Source: Xiheicaenibacterium sp046351325
GTDB lineage: Bacteria; Myxococcota_A; Polyangia; Polyangiales; Polyangiaceae
DNA length: 64,000 nucleotides
Direction: 5' to 3'
Assembly: GCA_046351325.1 (NCBI GenBank)
Contig: JAXLYR010000001.1
Location: forward strand, 186,001 to 250,000
The notes beneath the pieces are model-generated. The model saw only the letters and a program-made list of their open reading frames with translations, made no database searches and was not told the origin of the DNA. Within the stretch, counting starts at the first letter, position 1; every line of letters begins with the position of its first letter. The translations under genes and the position numbers were made by a program. Positions 36,935-44,967 of the stretch are shown here, in pieces.

Positions 36935-38338
36935 ATGGGGGAAGGCAGCGTGGGTGATACGCAATCGGAGTTGCGTGCACCTCATTCCAGACGTGGTGGG
37001 CGGACGCGCGCGATCGAGCGAGCGGTCGCGTTTCTCGAGGGGCAACGGCTGTCGGAGCGGCGCACCGCCGATGGTCGGAACGTGGGGATTCAGGCGTCGC
37101 TCGCGATCGACGGCCTCCCCGGTGCGGACTTGGACCTCTATTCGATCATCGACGGCATGGTGGCGGACCCTTCCGCCTCGGCCACGGTGTTCGCCAATGA
37201 CCCGGCGCGCGACCTCTGGCGGGAGATCGCCTCGATGCTGGAGAAGAAGCTCGGGTTCTCGCTCGAGCCCGAGCTGTTCTCCAACATGCTGTTCGTCGCC
37301 GCCTGCGGTGACGCCAAGCGAGAGGACCTACGCTCGATTGTGCGCGAGCTCTGCGACGTGTTCAGGGACACCGACGCGGACGGGCTCTATCACTTCTTCC
37401 TATCGCTCAAGTTCGCTTGTGACCTCGACTGCACTGGCGTCGCGGCGCGCGCTCGCCTGGTCTCGGGGGACATCGATCCTCGCACCCCGGACGGTGCGCG
37501 CGCCCTGAGGAAAATCACGCAGCGCATCCTGAAGAGCGCAGCGACCACCGACGTACCGGCGGAGGTGAATGCGTCACACGGCAAAGAGAATGGCGCCCTC
37601 TCCAGGTATGTATTCAAGGTCTACGCCGATGACCACGAGGTCCAAGGACCGGAGTGCGATCGCGGTCTGAAGAACAACCCTGTCGTCGTCGCCAATGCCC
37701 TGTACGCGGTGCTGTTCGAGCTTCGCCACGGCCTGCGCTCGCCCAAGGAACGTATTCAGCTGAGGGAATACGTCGAGGGCTCCAAGGAGCCGCGGACGAC
37801 CTCGGCGACCGTCGCCGAGATCGTCGCAGCGAACGTCTGCTACGTAACAGGGCACCTCCTCAGCGGCGCCTATCGACGCGGCTGCCGGTACTACACGTCT
37901 CCGGACGCGTTCCTCTGCTTCCTCTCCGAGTCTCTGCGGGACTTCCCCGAGGTCTTCGAGGCCTTCCGCGCTCAGGCTCGCCTGCGCGAGGCAGTCATTC
38001 TACGGCGCTCCTCGACAGAGGAGAGCACTGGCCTCAATCCACTCTCGAGCCTGAACACCGCGTTCCGCGCGATCGCCGCGGCCAACGTCGGGATGGATTC
38101 GGAGCCCGACGTCGAGCGCCTCCTGGCGCGCCAAGGGGACGACGGATCGTGGAGCGACGCAGACACGCTCTACAGCCTGGGCACGACGCGCGAGCTGCAC
38201 TTTCGCTCGTCGATGGTGACGACCGGGTTCGCCATCCAGGCCCTCACCGGCCGCGAGCCCCTGTCGATCCGCTCGAGCGGCTCGGAGAATTGGGCCGACG
38301 CCATTCTGGACGAGATCGTCGCCACCACGATCGTTTGA
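36935..38338 (+). CDS. class II terpene-cyclase-like protein (terpenoid alpha/alpha-barrel)
   Basis: 467 residues after a strong GGGAGG site. No signal peptide. Features of squalene-hopene/diterpene-type class II cyclases are visible: DLDCTG (163-168) in the place of the protonating DxDDTA motif and close to the DCTAE motif of oxidosqualene cyclases; an NPVVVANALYAVL helix (about 248-260); and a QW-like repeat near the C-terminus (RQGDDGSWSDADTLYS, then SMVTTGFAIQAL). The length fits a two-domain (beta-gamma) bacterial enzyme. Substrate unknown; an isoprenoid diphosphate is inferred because the next, convergent gene is a class I terpene synthase. The Cys in place of the second Asp leaves activity uncertain. 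Confidence 0.7.
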   Translation: MGEGSVGDTQSELRAPHSRRGGRTRAIERAVAFLEGQRLSERRTADGRNVGIQASLAIDGLPGADLDLYSIIDGMVADPSASATVFANDPARDLWREIASMLEKKLGFSLEPELFSNMLFVAACGDAKREDLRSIVRELCDVFRDTDADGLYHFFLSLKFACDLDCTGVAARARLVSGDIDPRTPDGARALRKITQRILKSAATTDVPAEVNASHGKENGALSRYVFKVYADDHEVQGPECDRGLKNNPVVVANALYAVLFELRHGLRSPKERIQLREYVEGSKEPRTTSATVAEIVAANVCYVTGHLLSGAYRRGCRYYTSPDAFLCFLSESLRDFPEVFEAFRAQARLREAVILRRSSTEESTGLNPLSSLNTAFRAIAAANVGMDSEPDVERLLARQGDDGSWSDADTLYSLGTTRELHFRSSMVTTGFAIQALTGREPLSIRSSGSENWADAILDEIVATTIV

Positions 38339-38368
38339 ACCCAAACGATTCGCATCCATGCGCTCCGC

Positions 38369-38392
38369 GCCCCCCGGATTCGCATTGGGGGC
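38369..38392. terminator. putative hairpin between convergent terpene genes
   Basis: Arms GCCCCC and GGGGGC form a 6-bp stem with a 12-nt loop in the 90-bp gap between the two stop codons. No T-run follows on either strand, so intrinsic termination is uncertain. A second perfect palindrome, CGGGACTAGTCCCG (38424-38437), overlaps the stop codon of the class I synthase. Confidence 0.3.
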
Positions 38393-38428
38393 TCAATCCG
38401 CGCGCCTCGCTCGCTCGCTTGCCCGGGA

Positions 38429-39406
38429 CTAGTCCCGTGTCGCGACGCTGGCGGGGCGCAACGCGTTTGGCTCCGCCATCGAGAGCCGATCGAGGATGTG
38501 GTGGACCCCGCGGTAGCGAAAATCGAGGGCGTAGATGGACGCTAGGTTCCCGTCGACCAGCGCCGTCAGGAGCTCGACATAACTGACGAACGAGTCAGTC
38601 TTACCCTCGCTCGAGGTGAGGGCTCGGTAGCGTTCGACCATCTCGCGCTCTTGTTGGATGAGCTCTTCGATCGTCTGCTCCCTCGTCCAGCCACGAACGC
38701 GCGCGTAAGTGTCGATGAGGTTCAAGTCGTCGGGCGCCTCGCCTTGCTGCGTGTCGCGCGCGGCCGACCCGAGATCGTTCGACAGCAAAACAATGTCCGT
38801 CGCGAGCTGCCGAGCCTCACGGAGATTGGCCTCCGCCGCGCCGTCGCGATCGAGACCGAGTGAGACAATCCACTGGTCGAGGAACGGCTCTGTAAAAATG
38901 GTGTGCCGGCGAAACTCCCAGTGCGCGTCGAGCGTCAGGGCCGTCCCCTTCTGCCCTTCTTCTTTGGCGCGGGCCTGCAGATAGTCGTGAAATGAGCGCT
39001 CGAAACGCGCTCTCAGCGGTTCGCGGCAAGTCGCCAATTCCGGCAGCTCGTCCAGCCAGCGCCGGAGGAGCGCCGTGTGCGGCCCGATGCGCCAGAGCTC
39101 GGTCGAGTCGTCGATCAGGCTGGGCAATTCGCTGACGTCGGCGTCATCGACAAGCAAGAAGAGGAGCACGAATCGAGCAGCCACCTCGACGCTCCTCGGG
39201 TCGGCGAATCGGGGGGCGCAGTAAACCGCGTAAACAGCGCTGACGAGCGCCAGCACACGGAACTTCGCTTCGGGGGGGAGGCGCGCGGTAGAGCTGTATT
39301 CGCGCGCCCACGCCATGGTAGACTGATGGATACTTTCGACCTCGGGACTGGAGAGCGCCGAGGCCGCGAGGGAGGCTCGCACGGTCGAGTGGGAGTCGGG
39401 TTCCAC
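38429..39406 (-). CDS. class I terpene synthase
   Basis: 325 residues, all-helical. The metal-binding motifs of class I synthases are present: the aspartate-rich DDADVSE (87-93), an Arg-rich pyrophosphate sensor (FRRHT, about 165-169), and the NSE-type triad NDLGSAARD (Asn210, Ser214, Asp218), with FRY near residue 296-298. The length fits bacterial sesqui- or diterpene synthases. The reaction is ionisation and cyclisation of an isoprenyl diphosphate; the product is not predictable. It converges with the class II-like gene and is divergent from the STAS-like gene across 41 bp. No prenyl-diphosphate synthase or P450 gene is visible nearby. Confidence 0.85.
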   Translation of the reverse strand: MEPDSHSTVRASLAASALSSPEVESIHQSTMAWAREYSSTARLPPEAKFRVLALVSAVYAVYCAPRFADPRSVEVAARFVLLFLLVDDADVSELPSLIDDSTELWRIGPHTALLRRWLDELPELATCREPLRARFERSFHDYLQARAKEEGQKGTALTLDAHWEFRRHTIFTEPFLDQWIVSLGLDRDGAAEANLREARQLATDIVLLSNDLGSAARDTQQGEAPDDLNLIDTYARVRGWTREQTIEELIQQEREMVERYRALTSSEGKTDSFVSYVELLTALVDGNLASIYALDFRYRGVHHILDRLSMAEPNALRPASVATRD

Positions 39407-39447
39407 GATGGCTTCAACTATATACGCTCCCGAGGTTCACCTTTCGT

Positions 39448-39825
39448 ATGGCTGAGACTGCACCTTCGAGCCAGAACCGGAGCTACGTTTACGCCAAGTC
39501 CGGCAAGGTCGTGCTCGTCATCGAGGGCTACCACTCGATCAAAGACGCAGAGGTCTGCGTGCTCGACACCGTTCGGCTCGTTCGCGAGCATCAGAGCTGT
39601 GTCTTCGTCCCGGATCTCAGGCTGATGTCGGGCTTCGACATCAGCGCGCGAGTCACTTGGCAAGAGCACCTGCACGAGCTCCGCAAGCACATCCGCGGGC
39701 TGACGATGGTCGGGGGCTCACCCCTCGCGCGGATGTCGGGGGCGGCCGTGTGTCTTTATGCAGGCATCAAGATGCGATTCGCGGACACCATCGACCAGGC
39801 ATTGGCCGATCCGCCCCCTCGATGA
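39448..39825 (+). CDS. STAS/SpoIIAA-like protein
   Basis: 125 residues. The sequence alternates strands and helices as in STAS-like (SpoIIAA) proteins: VVLVIEGYHSIKDAEVCVLDTV, then VFVPDLRLMSGFDISARV and LTMVGGSPLARMSGAAV. Similar small proteins in myxobacteria accompany signalling genes. No phosphorylatable Ser of the classical DSSG motif is obvious, so an anti-sigma antagonist role is not supported directly. The spacing to the divergent terpene synthase gene suggests a shared control region. Confidence 0.6.
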   Translation: MAETAPSSQNRSYVYAKSGKVVLVIEGYHSIKDAEVCVLDTVRLVREHQSCVFVPDLRLMSGFDISARVTWQEHLHELRKHIRGLTMVGGSPLARMSGAAVCLYAGIKMRFADTIDQALADPPPR

Positions 39826-39869
39826 CTGACTTCCCGGTCACTAGCTGTGAGACGAAACTGACGGTTCCG

Positions 39870-42569
39870 TCAGCTTGAGGCCTCGGCAGTAGCGGGCTTG
39901 CTTCTTTGGTCGGCGTGGGCCTCGAGGAAAGCGTCGAGCCGCCCCGCGAGCACCCTGCGAACATCGCCGTCGACATATCCAGTCACGCGGTCGCGTACGC
40001 CGTGCGAGCGCCAGAGGTCGTAAGTCCGAATGGGCGCTACGTCGCTGAGTCGCAAAACCTCGGCGGGTTGTTCACCGCGCGCGAGGACCTCGACCCGCGC
40101 GAGATGAGCCTCGCCGCGACGATCCCCCTTGCCGGGAGGCGGTCGCACCACGCGATGCCCACCTTGCTCGCCGCGCAGGTAGCCGAGCGCGTAAGCGCCG
40201 AGGACCCAGACGTGGTGCGCGCCCTCGGCCTCGCTCGACTCGACGTCGAAGCCCCGCTCCTTCGCCCACGAGACGTACATGCTCGCGAGCTCGCCCGCCC
40301 AATCCGCGGCGCCCTCGCCGGCCCCGGCCGGCGTCACGATGACGTGTGCGTCGCCGCGATCCCGACCGTCGAACGAGCAGAGCTCACGCTCGGCGCGCAC
40401 GAGGCTCTGGACGAGCCGCGCGAAGGTGTCGGTGAGCTCCTCGGCGACGGAGTCGTCGGCCTCGAGGAAGGAGACCTCCGCGAGATCGCGCACGGCCTCG
40501 AGCTCACCACGCAGGATCTCGAGGCGCCGAATCTCGACGGAGAGTCGGTGGCGCCGCACGAGCAACCCGGAGTGACCGAGCGCCTCCTCCCAATACGCGG
40601 GTGAAGACTCGCGGGCCTCGAGCTCCGCGAGGTCGCGGCGCATCTTCGCCAAATCCGCGGCCTCTTCGAGGCGCCCGAGCCGCTCGTAGAGGCCGCCCAC
40701 GCGAGCGCGAACGTCGGCGAGCGAGAGCGCGACGGTGCCGCCGTGACCGTCGCTGACACGCGCTCGTCGCTCGAGGTTGTCGAGGCGACGCGAGGCCTCG
40801 GTTTGTTCGAACGTGATCGACAGCGCGTCACCTACGCGCGCGACGCGGAGCAGCTGAAAGCGTCGCCAACCAGCGCCGAGCAATGCGCGCGCGAGCGGCA
40901 CGACGAGGAGCTCTTCGATCGCCCGCTTCAGCGGGCGCGCGCCGTACTTCGGATCCGTCCCGCGATCGACGAGCAGATCGATGACGCCGTCGTCGACCTC
41001 GAGCAGGAGGTCGCGCGCGACGAGCCCCTCGCGCTTGTAGATCTTGCCGAGCTCACGGCGCGCGATCCGTCGGAGATCTTCGCGTCGCAGCGCCTTCATC
41101 ACGAGGATGCGATCGAGCCGGTTCAGGAACTCGGGTCGATAGTGCTGCTCGAGCGCGCGCCGCGCCGCCTGCTCCACGCGCTCGGGGGACGTGCGCGACT
41201 CACCCGCAAAGCCGATCGCCTGATCGAGCGCGCCGAGATCGCTGCCGACGTTCGAGGTCAGCAAGATCACCGCGTGGTGGAAGCCCACGGTTTCACCGTG
41301 CGCATCGGTGAGGCGCGCGTCGTCGAAGACCTGGAGAAACAGGTCCGCGAGGTTCGGGTGTCCCTTCTCGAACTCGTCGAGCAAGATGACGCTGAACGGG
41401 TTGCGACGGACGAAGTCGGTGAGCAAGCCGGCGGTCCCTTTGCGCGGGTCGCCGATGAGCTTCTCGAACGAGTGGTAGTCTTTGTACTCGCTCAGATCGA
41501 CGCGGAAGATGCGGTCGCGGCTGCCGAACAAGAACTCGGCCGTAGCCTTCGCGAGCTCGGTCTTTCCCACGCCGGTGGGGCCCACGAGCAGGAGCACACC
41601 CGCCGGGCGATCAGGGTTCGACAGGCCCGTCTTGTAGAGCGCGAGCACGTCGCAGACTGCGCCGACGGCCTCTCTCTGACCGAGCACGCGCTCGGCGAGG
41701 AACTCGACCATCGCGTCGTAGCTGACCTCGACGCGTGGCGAGAGCACATGCAGCGGAAGCCCCGTCTGCTTGGAAAAAAGCTCCTCGACGAAGGCATCGG
41801 TGATCGGGGCGCGGCGCGCGCGCTCGGGCGCGCTCTTGTGCGCCTGCGCGACCTTGCGCAGGAGCTCCACGCCCTTTCCGGGGAAGCTCTGGGTCGGCAG
41901 GAACTTGCGCGCGAGCTGAAATACACGGTCGACGGCGGTGCGTTCGAAGGCCGCACCGGGACCGAGATCGACGGCGACGCGACCGAGCAAATCGCGCGTC
42001 TCGTCGTCGCCCGTGGGCTCGACGGTGATCGTCGCGAAGTCTCGCTCGAGGATCGGGAACTGGTGGCAGAGCTTCTCCCAGCGACCGACGGTCATCTCAC
42101 CGACGAGCACGAGCTTCTCGGACTCGATGCCCGGCCGCATCAGATCGTAGACGCCGCGCGGGTTGGTGTCGTACGAGCCCGCGCTCGTGATGTTCCAGAG
42201 GTCGCTCACGACGAGCACGCGATCGGGCGTCGCGTCGCGGAGGAGCGCTGCGATCTTCTCCTCTTGCATGCCTGTGTAGCGCGTGCCGGAGACGAGGCCC
42301 GTCGTCGCGATCTCCCAGAAGGTCGTGCCCGCGAGCGACGGGTATCGACCCGCGGCGACGTCGTGCACGAGCTTGCGGATGACGCTGGTCTTGCCCACGC
42401 CGGCGGGGCCGAGCAAGACGGCGCTCTTGCGTCCGGTGAGCGCCATCGCGAGGGCCTCGACCTCGAGCGATCGGCCGTAGGTGGGCGCCGCGGTCGCGGC
42501 GACCTCTCCGGAGAGAAGCCGACCCTCGCGCGCGAGCACGTCGACGCTGGAGTAGTCCTCGTTCGCCAA
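39870..42569 (-). CDS. Clp/Hsp100-type AAA+ protein fused to a release-factor-2-like domain lacking GGQ
   Basis: 899 residues. There is no Clp_N domain. AAA module 1 has Walker A GPAGVGKT (54-61) and a GTRYTGMQEEK pore-loop region, but its Walker B reads VVSDLW, with the catalytic Glu missing. Module 2 has GPTGVGKT (330-337), LLDEFEKGHP, LLTSN, FLNRLDRI (Arg finger) and YGARPLKR; the usual GYVG pore loop is replaced by PRKGTAG. Residues about 595-890 align with peptide-chain release factor 2: a helical domain 1, HVIVTPAGAGEGAADWAG, YVSWAKERGF, YALGYLRGEQGGHRVVR, and IRTYDL ending VLAGRLDAFLEAH. The SPF tripeptide reads PPG and the whole GGQ domain is deleted. A ribosome- or tRNA-site-linked remodelling role is inferred. 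Confidence 0.9.
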   Translation of the reverse strand: MANEDYSSVDVLAREGRLLSGEVAATAAPTYGRSLEVEALAMALTGRKSAVLLGPAGVGKTSVIRKLVHDVAAGRYPSLAGTTFWEIATTGLVSGTRYTGMQEEKIAALLRDATPDRVLVVSDLWNITSAGSYDTNPRGVYDLMRPGIESEKLVLVGEMTVGRWEKLCHQFPILERDFATITVEPTGDDETRDLLGRVAVDLGPGAAFERTAVDRVFQLARKFLPTQSFPGKGVELLRKVAQAHKSAPERARRAPITDAFVEELFSKQTGLPLHVLSPRVEVSYDAMVEFLAERVLGQREAVGAVCDVLALYKTGLSNPDRPAGVLLLVGPTGVGKTELAKATAEFLFGSRDRIFRVDLSEYKDYHSFEKLIGDPRKGTAGLLTDFVRRNPFSVILLDEFEKGHPNLADLFLQVFDDARLTDAHGETVGFHHAVILLTSNVGSDLGALDQAIGFAGESRTSPERVEQAARRALEQHYRPEFLNRLDRILVMKALRREDLRRIARRELGKIYKREGLVARDLLLEVDDGVIDLLVDRGTDPKYGARPLKRAIEELLVVPLARALLGAGWRRFQLLRVARVGDALSITFEQTEASRRLDNLERRARVSDGHGGTVALSLADVRARVGGLYERLGRLEEAADLAKMRRDLAELEARESSPAYWEEALGHSGLLVRRHRLSVEIRRLEILRGELEAVRDLAEVSFLEADDSVAEELTDTFARLVQSLVRAERELCSFDGRDRGDAHVIVTPAGAGEGAADWAGELASMYVSWAKERGFDVESSEAEGAHHVWVLGAYALGYLRGEQGGHRVVRPPPGKGDRRGEAHLARVEVLARGEQPAEVLRLSDVAPIRTYDLWRSHGVRDRVTGYVDGDVRRVLAGRLDAFLEAHADQRSKPATAEASS

Positions 42570-42653
42570 GCTGGTCGTGGGCCGCCGAGAGGCCCGTCAG
42601 AAGGAAACCAAGATCACCGCCGACCGAGAGGTAGTTTGCCCCCCGAACAATCG

Positions 42654-43175
42654 TCAGCGATCGCCGAGACCGCGCACCTTGATCCGCCGCGTGAAGATGT
42701 TGTCGTCAGCGCCGGCGGGTGAAGAAGCGGACGCTGCTCGCGAAGTCGGCTCGTAGGAGGCCCCGGCCGCGGGCGCGCTGACCGGATTGGGCTGCTGCTC
42801 CTTGGAGACCTGCGTGAAGAGCTTGCCGGGATACTTACGCTCGTAGTGCGCGATGATCCCCTGACCGATGGCCTCGATGGTCGCGGCCGCGGTCAAACCC
42901 CGGATGAGCGGCCCGACGATCGGCACGTAGGTCGTGGCCTTCGCGACTGCGAATTTGAGGCCGGAGCCGAGCACGTGGAACGTCCCGCCTGCAGCCGCCG
43001 TCGCCGCCGCGCCCATCGGCTCACCGTAGATGCTGCCGATCATCGTCATGAGGTGCGTCTCGAGCGTCGCGAGGATCGGCGCCGTGGAGAACGGCAGCGG
43101 GACCGAGGCGAACACCACGCCGCCGGCCGCGTAGAGATGAACCCAGCGCTCAGCTTCTTCCTTGCAGGTGATCAT
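42654..43175 (-). CDS. DUF697-like small membrane protein
   Basis: 173 residues. Hydrophobic helices with small residues (LYAAGGVVFASVPLP, later ATTYVPIVGPLIRGLTAAATIEAIG) flank a Met/Ile helix. This is the kind of sequence seen in DUF697/YcjF-type domains that accompany GTPases, though no GTPase is present here. The C-terminus after about residue 120 is Ser/Ala/Pro-rich and probably disordered. The start overlaps the stop of the upstream hydrolase gene by 4 bp, and it is the last gene of a five-gene unit. The 84-bp gap to the Clp-RF2 gene leaves open whether that gene is transcribed with it. Confidence 0.6.
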   Translation of the reverse strand: MITCKEEAERWVHLYAAGGVVFASVPLPFSTAPILATLETHLMTMIGSIYGEPMGAAATAAAGGTFHVLGSGLKFAVAKATTYVPIVGPLIRGLTAAATIEAIGQGIIAHYERKYPGKLFTQVSKEQQPNPVSAPAAGASYEPTSRAASASSPAGADDNIFTRRIKVRGLGDR

Positions 43176-44239
43176 GTTCCTCGTCCGAGAGCTCGTGATC
43201 TCCTAAAAGCTAGCACGCCGAGCGCAGCCAGGAAGGCAGGCGCCTCGAAGCCCACCTTCCCGGGTTCTTCTTGGTGGAGTGTGCACGTGCAGCCACGCGC
43301 TCGGGGGGATGACGCGGGAGGGGGCTCCGCACTGACGAACGGCGCGGCCGATGGCGCGGGGACCGCGCTCGGAGCGGGCGAGGACGAGGACGCCGCGGGC
43401 TCCGGTTCGATGTTTTTCACGGGCTCGGCGACGCAGGCCGCGCGCGTCTGCTCGATGAGCCACCCGGCGAGCTCGGGCACGCTGGCCTCGTAGGCGCGCC
43501 ACTCGCCGGCGTGATCGGCCTTCGGCAGCTCGCGCCAGTCGACCTCGTGATGGCAGCGCTCCATCGCGGCGCGCGTCTCCTCCGCGTAGCCGAAGTGCGG
43601 ATTGAACCGCCCCATCAAGTACCGAATCGGCGCGCATCCGGCCCGCGGCCCGTCGGCGAGCGGTGCGATGCAGCTCTCGTCATTCGGGCAGAGCCCACCA
43701 CCACCGAGCGCGAGCGCAGAGAACCGAGCGAACCAGCGCTCGAGCTCGAGGCCCGCGTAGGACGCGCCCCCTGACCACCCTGTAAGCGACACGCGGTCGA
43801 CGTCGATCGCGACGGCCGCGCGCACCTCGTCGATCCGAGCAAAAATCCAGGCGGGCTCGCGATCCCACCGCCACCAGCTGCCGAGGTCGCAGCCCTCGGA
43901 GCGCGGGCACTTCGGCAAGAAGACACGCAGCTTGCGGCCCTCGGCGCGCTCGCTCTCCTTGCAGGCGTGGGCGTGAGAAGCGTCGCCGCAGACGGAGGCC
44001 TCGGCGATCGCGATCCACGGCGCCGCGACCTTCTTGAGGGGCGAGCCCTCGTCTCCATGGAGGACGACGACGAGGGGGAGCGCGTCGGCGTCGCTCGAGT
44101 CAGGCCCCGCGAGGATGCACCCCGCGCAAGCGAAATCGCGGCGGACCTCTGCGCTCGCGCGAGGCAACGCCCAGGTGAACGCCGCGATCGCCGTCAGCGC
44201 GATCGCGAGCGCTCTCTTCGGCTCAGGGAGGCGCCCCAC
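43172..44239 (-). CDS. secreted alpha/beta hydrolase (PHB-depolymerase/esterase-like) with MYXO-CTERM-like tail
   Basis: 355 residues from a GTG that overlaps the stop of the upstream lipoprotein gene by 17 bp; the much longer upstream frame is a shadow of that gene. A signal peptide (IALTAIAAFTWALPRASA) is followed by DALPLVVVLHGDEGSP, the oxyanion strand. The nucleophile elbow is TGWSGGASYAG and the acidic/His parts lie around DHAGEWRAYE. The tail has a Pro/Ser/Ala linker, GCTC, a hydrophobic stretch (APAFLAALGVLAF) and RRSR, matching the MYXO-CTERM sorting signal. Surface display of an esterase is inferred. Confidence 0.75.
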   Translation of the reverse strand: MGRLPEPKRALAIALTAIAAFTWALPRASAEVRRDFACAGCILAGPDSSDADALPLVVVLHGDEGSPLKKVAAPWIAIAEASVCGDASHAHACKESERAEGRKLRVFLPKCPRSEGCDLGSWWRWDREPAWIFARIDEVRAAVAIDVDRVSLTGWSGGASYAGLELERWFARFSALALGGGGLCPNDESCIAPLADGPRAGCAPIRYLMGRFNPHFGYAEETRAAMERCHHEVDWRELPKADHAGEWRAYEASVPELAGWLIEQTRAACVAEPVKNIEPEPAASSSSPAPSAVPAPSAAPFVSAEPPPASSPRARGCTCTLHQEEPGKVGFEAPAFLAALGVLAFRRSRALGRGT

Positions 44240-44951
44240 CGACGCCCGCGCCGCCTGTGCCGGTCGACCCGTGCGAGCACGGCTCGAGGCCCATCGCGCA
44301 CTCCATCCCGCAGTTCTGACACGCGCACGCATAGATGGGATCGTAGAGGGGCGCGCTGCCGGCGAACTGAGCGTCGCAGTCGAAGAAGCACTGCGAGGTC
44401 TGGCAGTTCTGCACGCAGCCGAGCCAGCCCTGGCAGCTGTTGTCCTGGAAGCAGGGCGTGGCTGCTTGCACGCAGCTGTTCTGGATGCATTGCTGACAGG
44501 TTTGTCCGCCGCCCTGACAACCTTGTAGGCACGTCGCGATCTCGGGGGGCGGGTTGCCCTGAACGACGGCGACGAGATCCGCGCACGTCGCGTCTTGCAG
44601 GCAAGTCGCAGGGCAATCCGTCTGTGGGTTGTTGCAGTCGATGCCCGCCTGCGCGCACCCGGGGAAGCCGCAGCCCTCGATCTTCTGACAAAGTTGTTCG
44701 CACGGCGTGCCCGGCAAGCCACCGCCCGAGCCACCCACCGTGGTCGTATTCGGTGAGCCGCCCACGAGGGCCCCGCCGAAGCCCCCGGCAGACGACGCGC
44801 CTGCGCCGCCCGACCCACCGACCGACGGTTGCCCACCGTTGTTCGAAGAACCGCCGTCGCCCGGTGCGATGACCTCGCTGCCACAACCGAGGACGAGCAC
44901 CAAGACACCCGCGCGAAGCACTGCAATACCGCTCATGTTGTTGGGGCGCAT
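44223..44951 (-). CDS. Cys-rich surface lipoprotein
   Basis: 242 residues from the ATG 5 nt after AAGG. The lipobox lies in VLVLGC, followed by an ~65-residue Gly/Ser/Asn tether. The mature domain has many CxxxC pairs spaced 10-15 residues (CEQLCQKIEGCGFPGC, TCLQDATC, CQQCIQNSC, CFFDCDAQF), suggesting a disulfide-rich repeat fold. I have seen this Cys pattern in other Polyangiales lipoproteins but know no function. It is 16 bp from the upstream TPR gene and overlaps the next gene. Confidence 0.75.
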   Translation of the reverse strand: MRPNNMSGIAVLRAGVLVLVLGCGSEVIAPGDGGSSNNGGQPSVGGSGGAGASSAGGFGGALVGGSPNTTTVGGSGGGLPGTPCEQLCQKIEGCGFPGCAQAGIDCNNPQTDCPATCLQDATCADLVAVVQGNPPPEIATCLQGCQGGGQTCQQCIQNSCVQAATPCFQDNSCQGWLGCVQNCQTSQCFFDCDAQFAGSAPLYDPIYACACQNCGMECAMGLEPCSHGSTGTGGAGVGGAPP

Positions 44952-44967
44952 TCTGACCTTCGAGGGG

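Noticed and set aside
40743..42722. 659-codon plus-strand frame opposite the Clp-RF2 gene
   Set aside because: No domain; the minus-strand gene has complete Walker and sensor motifs.
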